Source: Papaver somniferum (Eukaryota; Streptophyta; Magnoliopsida; Ranunculales; Papaveraceae). Taken from it: DNA of 64,000 nucleotides. Location of the stretch: assembly GCF_003573695.1 (NCBI RefSeq), contig NC_039361.1:87190149-87254148 (forward strand). Direction: 5' to 3'. Position numbers and translations under genes: made by a program. Under the pieces are notes generated by a model that had not been told where the DNA came from, searched no databases, and was given only the letters and a program-made list of their open reading frames with translations. Of the stretch, positions 36,753 to 48,265 are shown piece after piece (the stretch's first letter is position 1; each line of letters opens with the position of its first letter).

Positions 36753-37820
36753 TAGTTGAACATCTTTTGATTTCTATAGGTATAGATGTTGCCTTGAACA
36801 TTTCAGTATTTTTGTTTCATGAATACCAGAAACCTTGTTTGTCTCTTTACCTCTGATTGAATGAAGTGGACGAATGTCCATATGCATGAAAAATCACGAT
36901 TCTTCTTTAGAAAATTTTAACTGTGAATCTTGGATATGTTATAGTGGACCTCCGTATGGAGAGAACGACCTATCCTTAGATTCTTCATCAATTGTTCCAA
37001 GTTTCCGCTTTGCGCAGGACAGTGTAAAGTTTCGACAGACAAGCTTGCTGCAAAAACATCTGTTTGCTTGTGTCTTGGAAACTTATGGAGCTCTCATGGA
37101 AAGACATGCAGTATTACAGTGGCAGACTGTCAGTCCCCAGTATTGGTGAGATTTTCTCTTCGTTCCTTCTCTTTATTCTTTATTATTTATAGAAAGGTGG
37201 AGATATCGAGGTTTAAGGACTTTGTGGAAATACCTAGAGGAATGTCACTCGATTGTGAGTGTTATGAATCCCTTCTAGAAATTTTTTCTTACATGTCATC
37301 CACTCTGAAAGTTGCTGAAACTTCATACGATGTCGAACTTTGATGATTGACCCCAAATTTCGAAGCTAAGAGACTGAGGAATCATATGAAAAAAGAATCC
37401 TTTAGTTTGGAGATGTCTAGGGCAGTCAATGACGCGTGCACATTCATAACTTGTAATCCCGTGCAAATTTTTAGGTTTCATAAACCTGGGTGTGGAAGCC
37501 ATATCTTTCTTCTCGTATGTACGATTGATGTTCCCTTTTGGTATGTTGTATCAGGTACATAGACGAACATCTTTGATTAAGGAAGCATTGTCCCATTCCT
37601 CACCCATTGGTACGTTTTCGTAAACCCATGTCTTAAAATGTGTTGTATCTCATTTGTAGAGGTGATGAGATTATCTTGTAGAAGACTTTGGCTTGTGCTT
37701 GTCCTTCATGCAAGCTTTGGGAAGACTTTCATGTTAACATGTTTTCTTGTATAAACATCTTGATATGAATTATTAGCACTTGGAGAAGTCTGATCCATCG
37801 AGTAACACCTCAGAGGATAG

Positions 37821-38070
37821 ATAGTTGATGAAGCCGGTCTTGAGGATGTTGCTTTTGAGACCGTTGTTGATGCTGAGATTACAATTGGATTTTCTACAAA
37901 GATCTTTGTTGATGCTGATACCACGGATGGAGGTCGTCCATATATCCTTGTTGATGCTGATACTATGGTCGGAGTTGCTCCAGAGACCGAAAAGGCTAGA
38001 ACCATGATTATCGAGATAATCTTTATTCCTCCACCCAGTCAGTCTTTACATTCACGAACTAGTCGGTGAG
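37821..38070 (+). repeat. Open stretch with a 42-base repeat, three copies
   Basis: The word GTTGATGCTGA recurs at about 37867, 37909 and 37948, each heading a unit of about 40 bases. In the plus phase it gives VVDAEIT, FVDADTT and LVDADTM; on the minus strand it gives Ser/Thr/Ala-rich text (VSAST). The plus phase is open for 83 codons without ATG. The coding strand cannot be decided. Confidence 0.4.
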
Positions 38071-38306
38071 TTGAGAATCCCTAAGATGAGGGTATACTGG
38101 GGTTTCAACCCAAATTCTCCTGAACAGTGTGACGTTACTGTTAAGTGGCTTCGTCAGGGAATCGATGTTGTTGCAGATAGAAGCAGCGGTCTCCATTCTG
38201 GATGTGATCGGTGAAGATAAGAAGTTCCTTAGTCGCGTAAGGTTTGCAATGTAGAGATCCGTTGATGACTTGTTATGTGGAACACATTTATTGAAATTGA
38301 TCTGGA

Positions 38307-38618
38307 TTGATTTTTTCAACAAGACCAAGTCCCCAAGTGTGTCCCAAAGGTGTTCATCTGTTCAGCAAAAAGATATATGTTGAGCAAGTATGTGCCATCC
38401 ATAGAAGAATGATGTTGCATCTGCTCCATAAGTCTTGTCATGGAAATAGTGAAGACTTAACGATTGTAGTTCAGTTACACTTTGACCGGATTGGTATTGA
38501 ATCAGCGTGTCATCGTCGAGATATTCATGCTGAAGCTAGAGGCGCTATTATCGAAGGTGTAATCTTTGATTGGGAGTACAATATGAAGGCTTCTGAAGAA
38601 TATAACACTCACAGATGA
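38307..38618 (+). other. Unassigned 103-codon open frame, antisense to the element
   Basis: The predicted peptide includes YVEQVCAIHRRMMLHLLHKS and HRRDIHAEARGAIIEGVIFD, of protein-like composition with balanced charge, but no family is recognised. It begins in a TTTTCAACAAG stretch and ends at TGA. It could be a further part of the antisense ORF system that starts at 36214, or chance. Confidence 0.25.
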
Positions 38619-39339
38619 GAGGTTTTGAATTTTGGTTGGCCTTGGAGAAGTAGGTGATTGATAGTTGTAGGGATTTGCTTTTGGTTTGATAGATTCAATT
38701 ACTTAATACAAGTATTGCTTATATTTGGAAAGAATTGAAAATAATGGATAAGTTAAGAAAATCCCAAATGTTTCAAACCTTAGATGCTTGTGCATTGAAG
38801 CGTCACATCCTTTAAGCGTCGAATATCTTTCACTTGATCGTCTCGGCCCCGAGTATCTTCTGTTGATCCAACATTCCTTTTGCGGTGGGATTCCACACTT
38901 GCGCATACATCAAAGCCTTCTGATTTTTTGGCCCATATGGACACTCATGCAAATATTACAGGGAATACTCATGATATTCTTTGTCGTGCTTGAAAATTAT
39001 CTCAGTAATGAATGTATTAGTGAGATGCTCGATTCAGAGAGGTATCAGATTCAACCACTTGGTAAAATATCAATGTAGTAAAGCTATTATTCATAAAGTC
39101 TTCCAATAGCAGAGTAGATAGATTCCCCATGCTAGGATAACATGTGAGGGAATAAATGACATAGACATGGGAGGAATGAGACTTTTCTGAGTGCGGAACC
39201 TCTTGACGAATGTCTATGCATTTTTTTTTGGTTCTTGCTTAAATCTCGTCAAAGAAATTCCTCCAAGTGACCTGATGATGGAATGTCCACCAAATCTTCT
39301 GGATCAGAACTTTTTTCATTGGAGATATGTGCAACCAAA

Positions 39340-40379
39340 GACGCTTTGTCAGTAGCAATCTTTTCAGTGTGGATCCACGCTCGTTTGAGGATCATGTCAT
39401 ATCATAGATCTCCTTTGATTATGTAAAACTTAGCTTCAGTCCAGGTTGAGCCTATTCTCATCTTGATATGATGTAGCTATAAGCATCTTTGGGTGTGCTT
39501 TCTTGATCTCTGATTGAGAAGGGAGTATGAGTATTTTATTGTCGAGTGATGTCTGCTGCTCTGAGGGTGGTTTTTAGTGGAATGATGTTTATGGAGGTGC
39601 CAGATCAACGTTCTTCTGAATTCATTTCCTATCTGATGGACTATGGTAAGAAGTCCCCAGTCGTACATCTCTGGCTGAAGGTTCATGGAATATTTTCGAG
39701 ATGGACAGACGTTTTACACGCTGTGATTCAGTGTTGTGAACATGTTTTTCCTTTGTACGTTAGACAGATAGAGCAATTTACGTATGTGTTCGACCAATGA
39801 TTGAACTGCTTCGTTGAATGATCGCTCGGATTGATTAAAATCCTGATTGAGAGAGGATTTTTGTGTGCTCCTTCAGTCCCCAGTTGAAGTTCTCCTGGAT
39901 CGACCTTCTATTTGAAGATGCGCTTCAAAACATTGCAGTCACTTGTTGGATGATTGAAGAACCCATGAAAGCGACAATATCTGGGATTCTCCATTTCTTC
40001 TTCAGTTGGCTATGTCCTGATGAATGGCAATTTGATTGCACCATCTGGGATCTAGACTTACAATAAGTTGATCACTTCTTCATGGGAAGAAGGAAGTTTG
40101 AGTCTGCATTGTTCCCTATTTGTGGACACTAGGTCGGAACTTGTGCATTTAAAGTTTGATTATCCTTCCTTTATGCTTTTGGATGAGCGTAGGACATTGG
40201 AGAAGCATGCTTGTGTTGATGTGTCTCAGCTTTCCTTTTGCTCCCTTTTGTAACAACGTTCGTGGAAGGTTGGAGATTGTATGGATTATTGATCAAGCGT
40301 CTGCTACCTCGATTTTCTCGTGGTTCCTCGAATTTTGTAGCCTTTTCTCTTCCAGTAAAGCGGGTGCGGTGGTTGCTGA
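39340..40379 (-). pseudogene. Tat-like gag C-terminus and protease remnant
   Basis: On the minus strand near 39985-39930 a phase gives ENPRYCRFHGFFNHPTSDC, the Cys/His motif that follows the capsid domain in Tat-lineage gag. Near 39440-39370 another phase gives AKFYIIKGDL, a stop, then YDMILKRAWIH, which fits the end of the retroviral-type protease region in this lineage. The catalytic DTG triad is not found. Stops and phase changes make it non-functional. Confidence 0.55.
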
Positions 40380-41183
40380 TCACCGCTTCATGAAGCTCTG
40401 GGAAATCCTGGAAGTTGAGATTTTCCAGTAAGCTCTATATACCGGGATCATTATATTTATGCACAAGTCTACAAGTTTTTGTTTAGTAACGTTTGGATCA
40501 TGACATTCCATAGCCTGGACTCTGAACCTTTTCACATAATCATTGGGATGTTCATTGCTCCTTTGAAACATCCCTCCCAGATTAGAGAGAATGACTTGTT
40601 CAGAAACAAAGAAGTACTTTCTGTAAAAAGCGTTAATCATCCATCCCCAACTGGCAATGCTTCCTGATGCGATGTTATTGTACCAGGTGTATGCTCTACC
40701 TGTCAGAATCTTTGAAAATTCCTTCAGACGAACAACATGATTGTGTTCATACTCGCCCAATTATTCTAAAAATCGAGAAACATGTTCTTGAGCGTTGCTT
40801 GTTCCGTTGTAAAGTGCGAACGTTGGAGAAGTGTAGCCTTTCTGAAGATGAATTCTTTGTGTGGCAGAAAGATATAGAGGTTGGTGATGGTAGATATATT
40901 ATATCTTGTCTTTTCCTTGATTCTCCAAAAAGCGCTCCAGGTCTTCACGAGTGATGAAACTTGCAGGTTTCTTTGCTGGCGAGTCATCTGCAGCTTTGCG
41001 GAATTCTTCATCATTTACAATATGGATTGGAGAGATTTCAGGATCAGCAGTTGAAGATGTTTCTTTAGATTTTCCTTTCTCGCATTGAGGCTGAGTTCGT
41101 TCAGACGCAAGCTTGTCTGTGAGAGTTTTAAGATAAGCACACAACTCATTCTGCATTGCAGCCATGTCAATCTGAACCTTCAT
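40380..41183 (-). pseudogene. gag: Tat-like gag (capsid region)
   Basis: The N-terminal phase is open at 40899-41183 (ending in AKKPASFITREDLERFLENQ). The frame shifts near 40900. The capsid domain then runs at 40380-40760 with AYTWYNNIASGSIASWGWMI, AFYRKYFF and NDYVKRFRVQAMECHDP, the Retrotrans_gag pattern of the Tat/Ogre group. Gag forms the particle in the cytoplasm. The order after the primer site (leader, gag, Cys/His motif, protease) is normal for the lineage, and the damage is a frameshift plus stops. Confidence 0.75.
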
Positions 41184-41239
41184 GAGATCATCTATGGTAG
41201 TATGATTTCATATGGTTTCTTCAGGGGATCTGCTAGGAG

Positions 41240-41845
41240 GTGGATTGTTGATAGTGCCAGTAGCATTGCTTGCAGCATTGAAAAGAGTGATCACTGGAGC
41301 ACCAGCACTCGGAGGAGGAGTAGTAACATGTGGCGTGACATTATTGACTGGAGAAGTGGTATTAACCACACCACTATAGCCTGCAATGTTTAGAGGAGTA
41401 ATACTTGCAGTGGCAGTGCCACTAGAAATTTCAATGTTAGAGTTGGGTGTTGAACCCGGATTGGTAATTGAACCAGACCGACCATATTTGTGACAATTGA
41501 GATTGGAACCGAGAGAATGATGTCCCACTGTTGTCGCCAATCTGTTGATGGGGAAAAACAATTGCTTGCAACATTGACAGGAGTGATCACTAGAGCACCA
41601 GCACTCGGAGGAGAAGTAGTAACATGTGGCGTGACATTGCTGACCGGAGGAGTGGTGTTAGCGGTACCACTAGAGCCTGCAGCATTGGTAGGAGTAACAC
41701 TTGCAGTGGCAGTGCCACTAGAACTTGTAATGTTAGAGTTGGGTGTTGAACCCGGATTGGTAACGGAACCAGACCTAAGACCGACCATCTTTGTGAGAAT
41801 AGAGATTGTAATCGAGAGAATGATCTCCCACTGTGGTCGCCAATC
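41240..41845 (-). repeat. Duplicated leader and primer-site region, period about 303 bases
   Basis: The junction CGCCAATCTGTTGATGGGGA occurs at 41846 (true LTR edge) and again at 41543, so the inner copy includes a primer-site copy and about a dozen bases of LTR. Both copies code, on the minus strand, for Ser/Thr/Pro/Asn-rich text (NPGSTPNSN, SSGTATAS, PHVTT) just before gag. The inner copy lies at 41240-41542, the outer at 41543-41845. Confidence 0.75.
41824..41843 (-). other. Primer binding site, probably Arg-tRNA type
   Basis: On the minus strand it begins TTGGCGAC and continues CACAGTGGGAGA, two bases after the LTR edge. TGGCGACTCTGCTGGGG-type sites of the Ogre/Tat group are described as complementary to Arg tRNA; the match here is good for the first eight bases only. 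Confidence 0.55.
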
Positions 41846-43467
41846 TGTTGATGGGGAATTTTTTTTTGCTGGTTTTATGGGAATATGAGGAGACGAACGT
41901 GCGGAGGAGACGAACGTGCGGAGGAAACTTCTCGACCAAGCAAACTACTTTAACCTTTTGCAAACAGATGCACTGCAAAGGGAGTTCGAGAGATCAATTC
42001 GTAAGACTCCGGCCTAAACCAAGACAATGGCCGTTTCAGAGTCAATTCGGACACAAAAAAGGATGGGCCGATCTGCAAGAGGGAAGCTGAGAAGTGTGTA
42101 AGATCAATGATGATCAAAGGATTGTGGATGTGTTGTGCGTTATGCGTGAAGAAATAAGGTAAGTTCTGATTGATTGAATTTTCTCTGTTGAGAGTGATTG
42201 CTCAGACCTTGAGAATTCTTGTGTGATGAAAATTCTTTGTTCAGACGAGTGTTCATTTTTTATTTATTTATATTTCTCAATCATGGATTCATAGACTTAT
42301 TTATATTGCAAAAATAGTGAACACATTGATCCTAGTAATTGTGACGGTTGCTGGAGTGAAAGAGTGGGAAATCGTGTTAAAACCAGTTACTCATCATGCG
42401 GAGGCTTGGTTTATTATCCACACACTACTTTGTTAACTCCTCGAACCACTTCACGACTTAGTGACATTCTCGTCGTGGGTGAACACACGTGTCGTAGGCC
42501 GCCATACCAAAACCCTAGTTAATATCCCCCATGTGACACGATTGATGTCTCGTGATTATGGAGTCTGCAAGGCAGACTGTATTTAATTAGTCATTTGTTG
42601 ACTTGATTGGACGATGAGTCTTTGTATTGTTGAGTCGAGCATGATTTACTAATGCTCCAGGATTCATGAATATAACATGTCTGTTGAGACAGACGTATAA
42701 TTGTCGAATGAATATTAATAATTAAAGTGAGAAAATACTGCTCGTATGAGCAAACATTGCTCGTGTGAATCATTTGATGAACTGCTGAATTTTGATAGTT
42801 GAATCAATATTCATAGTCTGAGCCAATATTGCTCGTCTGATGAATTAAATATTGATAATTGAATCAATATTCCTAGTTTGAGAAAATATTACTCGTATGA
42901 GCGAATATTGCTCGTTTGAGAAAATATTGCTCGTTTGATGAATTATTGGTAGCGGGACCAAATAAAATATTAACTTAAGATATTGGCAACTGGAGCGAGT
43001 ATAATCAATTAAAATGTCGATTGCAGGATCAGCATAAAATTATTAGTGTTTGAACCTGTTTAAAATTATGGTTTGCGGAGCATTAGATTCGAAACCCTAA
43101 TTTTGATCAATTGTTGTCAATTGATGATTTTATGAAAAATCGACCACTTGTGAAAGAGGGACCGACTACATGGGATGATGGGCCGAACATGTAGTGCCCA
43201 GATGCTCGAGTGAGAAAATACCAAAGTCCCTTGAAGACTAGTTGGCGAAAGGATGATTAAATGCTAGTTTAATCATTGCCCGTCTGAGCTTTAGGTGATA
43301 AAACCTAATTATGAAGAAGTGAGGACCGACCAAGAAGTCATGGAAACGGCCCTGGCGGTCATGGGACCGACTGACGATCGTTTGATGAAAGTCCAAGTTG
43401 TTTGGAAGAGTTTGAACCTAATATGAACAAATTAGGTCAAATTATGAAAATATATGGGACCGGCTTC
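41846..43467 (-). repeat. Tat-like 5' LTR, first part
   Basis: Starts TGTTGATGGGGAATTTT at 41846 and aligns with 24763-26137 and then 33315-33750. It is cut at 43467 by the gypsy insertion, the last five bases (43463-43467) being the duplicated target GCTTC. A short duplication (GGAGACGAACGTGC twice) lies at 41890-41921. Confidence 0.8.
43463..43467. other. Target-site duplication GCTTC, left copy
   Basis: Identical to 54529-54533 on the other side of the inserted gypsy element; the empty homologue at 33746-33750 has one copy (CCTTC). Confidence 0.9.
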
Positions 43468-45125
43468 TGATGTGATTTCAAGTTGTTTTAGTAATAGGTT
43501 CGTTGAGACTTGTGAAAGAAATAGATTTTAGACTTATAAGACTTAAAAAAATAAAGAAAAATTATTGCAAAATTGATTTCAAGATATTAAAAATAACCAA
43601 GACACTGATTCCACTATTACACATGAATGAATGTGGTAAATAACCACAAACTCTAATTATCTTTTAAGTCCCTTATTTCGTAACTCACAAATAATCAGGA
43701 AAATTCTCAAATATTAATTGTATTCCATAAGCATAGATTATCAATTGACTAAACAAAGTATAACCTATCAGATTGAATCACAACTAATTAAGAAAATTAC
43801 GCAAACAATTTAAAACTCTGCAAAAGCAGTGATTGAGTGAATTATAAATTAGAGAAAATAAAATAGTTATCAATTATTCATGCGTAAATAGCTTCCTCAT
43901 TGCCTTTGTTGTGGGAGAATTAGCTCATCATCAAGTTGGAAACACGCTCAAAAATCATTTTTATTGCTCAAAGGGTGTAAAAATGATGAAAATGGGTGAA
44001 AATGATTAAAACCGGTTTGTAACAATTATATTTGTTACAAACCGAACTGTTACAGGGAACGACAAAACCCAACTGTCGCTATTACTATAGCAAAACGACT
44101 ATCTCTGTGGGTCTTTTGTTCTTCATGTTCTTGGATAGCAGTAGAAATGGTGACTCTCTGCAAATCCAATTTATCGCCTCTTTGGTGTTCAAAACTCTCC
44201 CGAACTCTCCGTACGTCTTCTCTGAGTCCCCAGCACCCTATATATACTCACATGATCAACATAACTTGAGTTTAATTCCCGTATGTTCTCCATTATTGTT
44301 TTTATTCTCCACGGGATAATTTCCTTCTCTGCGAAGATTTTATTCCTTCTTCAAGTGTCTGCTGATGTCGACACACACCCAACATGCTATGTTCATGTTC
44401 AGTTAGATAAATACTCAGTCCATCCACCGTATATATCACAATAAACACCGGAAAACAGAATTGAAAACCCGATATTCTTGTGGATCCTGTTTGTCGAGAT
44501 AACGAAGGAAACTTCCTTTTTCTTCACTGCATGCGTCTTCTGGTGGTTTACTCAGGCTGAACATGTTGAATACGTAATCCAGATGAATTTAAACTCTGCG
44601 CAAATACTCCAAATATCTAAACAAGAATCTCGAGAATCACTCCAACACACGTTTGCCCTGTTTTACATCAAACCGATAATCTAGCCCTTTTATGACGAAA
44701 CAAAACACATTACCATCCCTGTTTAATCGAAACAGGGAGATATCAATTAAATCCGGTAATTGAATCTCAATACATCCCATCCAAATTCTCTTCCGCAAGT
44801 TACGCCGCAATAGATTTTTGGACTGATAAACTCCCGCCACTTTTCTGTTTCTTGTGAAGAAGAAGTGGTGTCCCCCTATCCAGGTGTGGGGTGCGAGTAG
44901 TACTGGGATGCCCCATAGCAATTGCGTTTCCCCTTATCCAAAGTGGGAGTCTGAATAGCAAGTGTCCTCTGGGGTCCCAAATAGCACTTTTTGAGCAACT
45001 TTTTCCAGACAACCGTATTTCTCCAAAAACACCTACACAAACATAAAAACACCATAATAAGTACAAAATCAAGCACTAACAATAGAGACACTGAGGACAA
45101 TTCAGACACAAAAATGTGTCTATCA
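43468..45125 (-). repeat. 3' LTR of the Athila-like gypsy element
   Basis: Runs from TGATGTGATTTCAAG (minus-strand end) to TGTCTATCA. A minus TATA candidate lies at 44235-44247 (TATATATAG). A perfect 13-base stem with 6-base loop lies at 44013-44044. The open frames at 44032-44684 and 44800-45136 are LTR sequence. Confidence 0.9.
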
Positions 45126-45139
45126 AATACTCCCAAACT
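45126..45139 (-). other. Polypurine tract of the gypsy element
   Basis: On the minus strand AAGTTTGGGAGTAT lies directly before the 3' LTR, in the expected position for plus-strand DNA priming. Confidence 0.6.
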
Positions 45140-46371
45140 TATTATTTGCTAGTCCTCGAGAAAAACTAATTTGGAAAAATAAAAATGACCACACTTAGCA
45201 CGTGCAACAAGCCGTTAAACCGCTAGGTGGCCCTAGCGGCGGAGTGTTGTCTCCGGAGGGTTTACCAGAGGTGTACCCACAAAACCTTTACTCCAGACCC
45301 TAGCTATCTACGCAGAACCTTGGAAGGCACTAAAGAATCTCCTTGGTTGGCATACAAACATTGACTATAGGAGGAAGTACCCTGATGCGAATTTGTTGTA
45401 TGCGAGTTTGCATTCAAGCATACTAAAATTCATATATAAGTGACATAGCTCTACTCAGATAGTTTTTGTACATCATAACCGGAGTCAACCAATCACATGG
45501 AAAGATTAAGAACATGGATGTAGAGAAAAATGATGGTTTAATGTGGATGGTGTTTCACATATCTGTTTGAAGGCCTGTGCCAATATGAACCTATCCTAAT
45601 GTACTGAGATACCGGTCTGACTAATATCAACACAACTGGCATATACAAGGGCACCAGTGGTCGATAAACCTAAATCTGGGACAACACAACTGGCATATAC
45701 AAGGGCACCAGTGGTCGACTTTATTAAATTTATACCGGTTGGTCGAATGGTCTGGTCTCAAATTTTTTTTGTGTGTATCTCAATCACTCTATTTCACCTA
45801 GAAATGGTAACAACTTGAATCGTGTGCCCCACCAAATCACTTAAGAAATAAAAACAGAAGGGATTGGGATTCAACGAGATATGGCGAAACTACCACGTTT
45901 TTGTTTTTTTTTTTAATCTAACACCTGAGCTATGTGCTTTTATGAATAGTCTCTTTAGATGTTTCCATCTAATTAGATTGGTTCCTCAACTCCTACAACC
46001 AAGATGTTCCTATCCACTTGGATTGTTTAGTGCCAACCTTAATAAGCATAAATTTCTAGGCTCCGGAGTTTATTTATTGCAACTAAAAGCTAACAAAAAG
46101 TTTCTTCCCCACCCCCAAACTTAAATCTAACATTGTCCTCAATGTTTCTAATGAAAGAGGAATACCAAAAAGTAAAGTAACATGAGGAATCAGTAAAGAG
46201 AGAAGTCGGAAAGATAATACTTGGGTGAAGAGAGAAATCAAAAACTAATATACAACATACAATCGCCTCGATGGTCAATCAAGGTTAAACAAGTTCCTCC
46301 AGAGGGACATCCTCAGCATCACCTGTAGTAAAGGGCTCTCAAAAGGGTTTCAATCTCTGACTGTTAACCTT
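45140..46371 (-). other. Untranslated region between integrase and 3' LTR
   Basis: No gene. It holds a perfect 37-base direct repeat at 45628-45664 and 45682-45718 (core CAACTGGCATATACAAGGGC). The Athila group often carries an env-like ORF here; none is visible, since the longest frames are below 90 codons and without a membrane segment pattern. Confidence 0.6.
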
Positions 46372-47454
46372 CTAAGAACTACTACCATCCAGTGTCTCGA
46401 TCTCAACAACTCCATGAGGAAAGACAGTGCGAACAATAAAAGGACCCGTCCACTGAGAACGTAACTTCCCAGGGAAAAGATGCAAGCGGGTATCATACAG
46501 AAGAACTTTTTGACCTGGAGAAAATGACTTTCTTAAAATATTCTTATCATGCACAAGTTTCATTTTGTTCTTATACTCCTTAGCACTATCGTATGCATCT
46601 CTACGAATTTCTTCCAACTCATTGAGCTGGAGTTTCCTACGGGCTCCTGCCTTGTCGAGTGAAAAATTTAGCTGCTTAACAGCCCAATATGCTCTATGTT
46701 CTAACTCAATAGGTAAGTGACATTCCTTGCCATACACAAGTCGATAAGGTGACATTCCAATGGGGGTCTTAAACGTAGTACGGTAAGCCCATAAGGCATC
46801 AGTAAGCCTAGACGACCAGTCTTTCCGATTAGGATTAACTGTTTTCTTTAATATACGTTTTATCTCCCTATTGGAAACCTCTACTTGACCACTAGTCTGT
46901 GGATGATACAGGGTATCTACATTATGTGTAATACCATATTTCTTCATCAAAAGCCTAAAAGGTCCATTACAAAAGTGCGACCCTCCATCACTAATTATAG
47001 CACGCGGTGTACCAAAACGTGTAAGTATATTATCTTTCAAGAACTCAACCACAACCCTATGGTCATTGGTTTTACATGTAACCGCCTCAATCCACTTAGA
47101 GACATAGTCTACAGCGACAAGGATGTATAGGTTACCAAAACAATTAGGAAACGTACCCATAAAGTCAATACCCCACACATCAAAGACCTAAACAACTAAA
47201 ATAGGGTTCAAGGGCATCATGTTCCTACGGGAAATGGTTCCTAATTTCTGGCAACTCTCACAAGTAACACAGTGACTGTGGGAGTCTTTAAACAACGAAG
47301 GCCAATAGAATCCACACTGCAATATCTTAGCAACAGTCTTCTTAGCACTAAAGTGACCCCCACAAGCATGATCATGACAAAAGGAAATAATACTGTATTG
47401 GTCACTCTCAGGTATACATCTCCTAATAATCTGGTATGGACAATACTTAAACAA
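46372..47454 (-). pseudogene. pol: Gypsy integrase
   Basis: The zinc-binding part (47188-47454) shows HACGGHFSAKKT followed by CVTCESCQKLG, the HHCC motif. A TAG at 47188-47190 then interrupts. The catalytic core follows in open phase (46372-47178, 268 residues) with Asp in GIDFMG (residue 5), Asp in IISDGGSHF (64) and Glu in [11 protein letters not shown] (100), a correct DD35E spacing. The C-terminal [16 protein letters not shown] is the usual end without a chromodomain. Integrase inserts the DNA copy into chromatin. All catalytic residues are retained; the stop is the only evident lesion. Confidence 0.9.
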
Positions 47455-47523
47455 ATAAGGATCATCCCAAAAGAAGTGCTTAACCTCTGCTAAAAACCTA
47501 GAACGATCTTGTTTACACCAATG

Positions 47524-48265
47524 TTAGGGCATTCGACCAGTAACAAGATAGTTCACTATATTTGCATACCAAGGTAATTGGGTAACAAAGAACAATTGTT
47601 CATCAGGAAAGTTATCCCTTATAGGAAGGGAATCATCAGGGGAATCAACAACTAGCCTAGACAAGTGGTCTGCTACTACATTTTCGGCACCCTTTTTGTC
47701 TCTAATATCTAGAGAAAACTCTTGCAACAAAAGGATCCACCTAATCAATCTAGGTTTCATATCCTTTTTAGATAGAAGATATTTCAAAGCAGCACGATCA
47801 ATATATATTACGATCTTAGAACCTAAGAGATAGGGTCTAAACTTGTCTAAGGAAAACACAATGGATAACAGTTCCTTCTCGGTAGTGGTATAGTTCAATT
47901 GGGCATCATTCAGAGTTTTGCTAGCATAGTAAATCAATGAAGTAATTTGTTTTATCGCTGAGCTAGCACAACACAAATAGCATAATCTGAAGCATCACAC
48001 ATGATATCAAAGGGTAGGTTCTAATTGGGTGCCTGGACTATGGGGGCGGTAGTGAGTAAAGTCTTAAGCTTCTCAAAAGCCTCTAAAAAAGCATCATCAA
48101 AGACAAACTTAACATCTTTTGCAATCAAAATGCAAAGAGGTCTAGAAATCAAGCTAAAATCCTTAATGAATCGACGATAAAAACCTGCATGCCCTAAGAA
48201 TGACCTAATATCTCTTATGGTTTTTGGGACCTGTAAAGTTTTAATAAGGTCAACTTTGGCTCAAT
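47524..48265 (-). pseudogene. pol: Gypsy RNase H and connection region
   Basis: Minus-strand text from about 48260 gives SFLGHAGFYRRFIKDFS, the RT-RNase H connection, after a TGA within [20 protein letters not shown] starts RNase H near 48010. From 47976 the frame is open (150 residues) with [39 protein letters not shown], then [12 protein letters not shown] where relatives have YTDHAALKYL. So Thr and His of that motif are changed but the Asp is kept. It ends with [11 protein letters not shown] and a TAA at 47524-47526. Confidence 0.85.

Larger units (their letters stand above)
36753..39300. other. Defective Tat-like internal region without recognisable pol
   Basis: This stretch should hold RT, RNase H and integrase, but neither strand shows their motifs. 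It contains open frames of 70-100 codons on the plus strand (36874-37149, 37068-37343, 38307-38618) without known domains, and a short tandem repeat at 37867-37990. Confidence 0.4.

Noticed and set aside
40479..40954. Plus-strand frames of 62-95 codons
   Set aside because: They overlap the minus-strand gag capsid region, which has clear family motifs.
44032..45136. Several overlapping frames on both strands, repeated near 53881-54651
   Set aside because: They coincide with the two copies of the gypsy LTR; the similarity is LTR DNA homology, not a duplicated gene.
46885..47130. 81-codon plus-strand frame
   Set aside because: Shadow of the integrase core on the minus strand.
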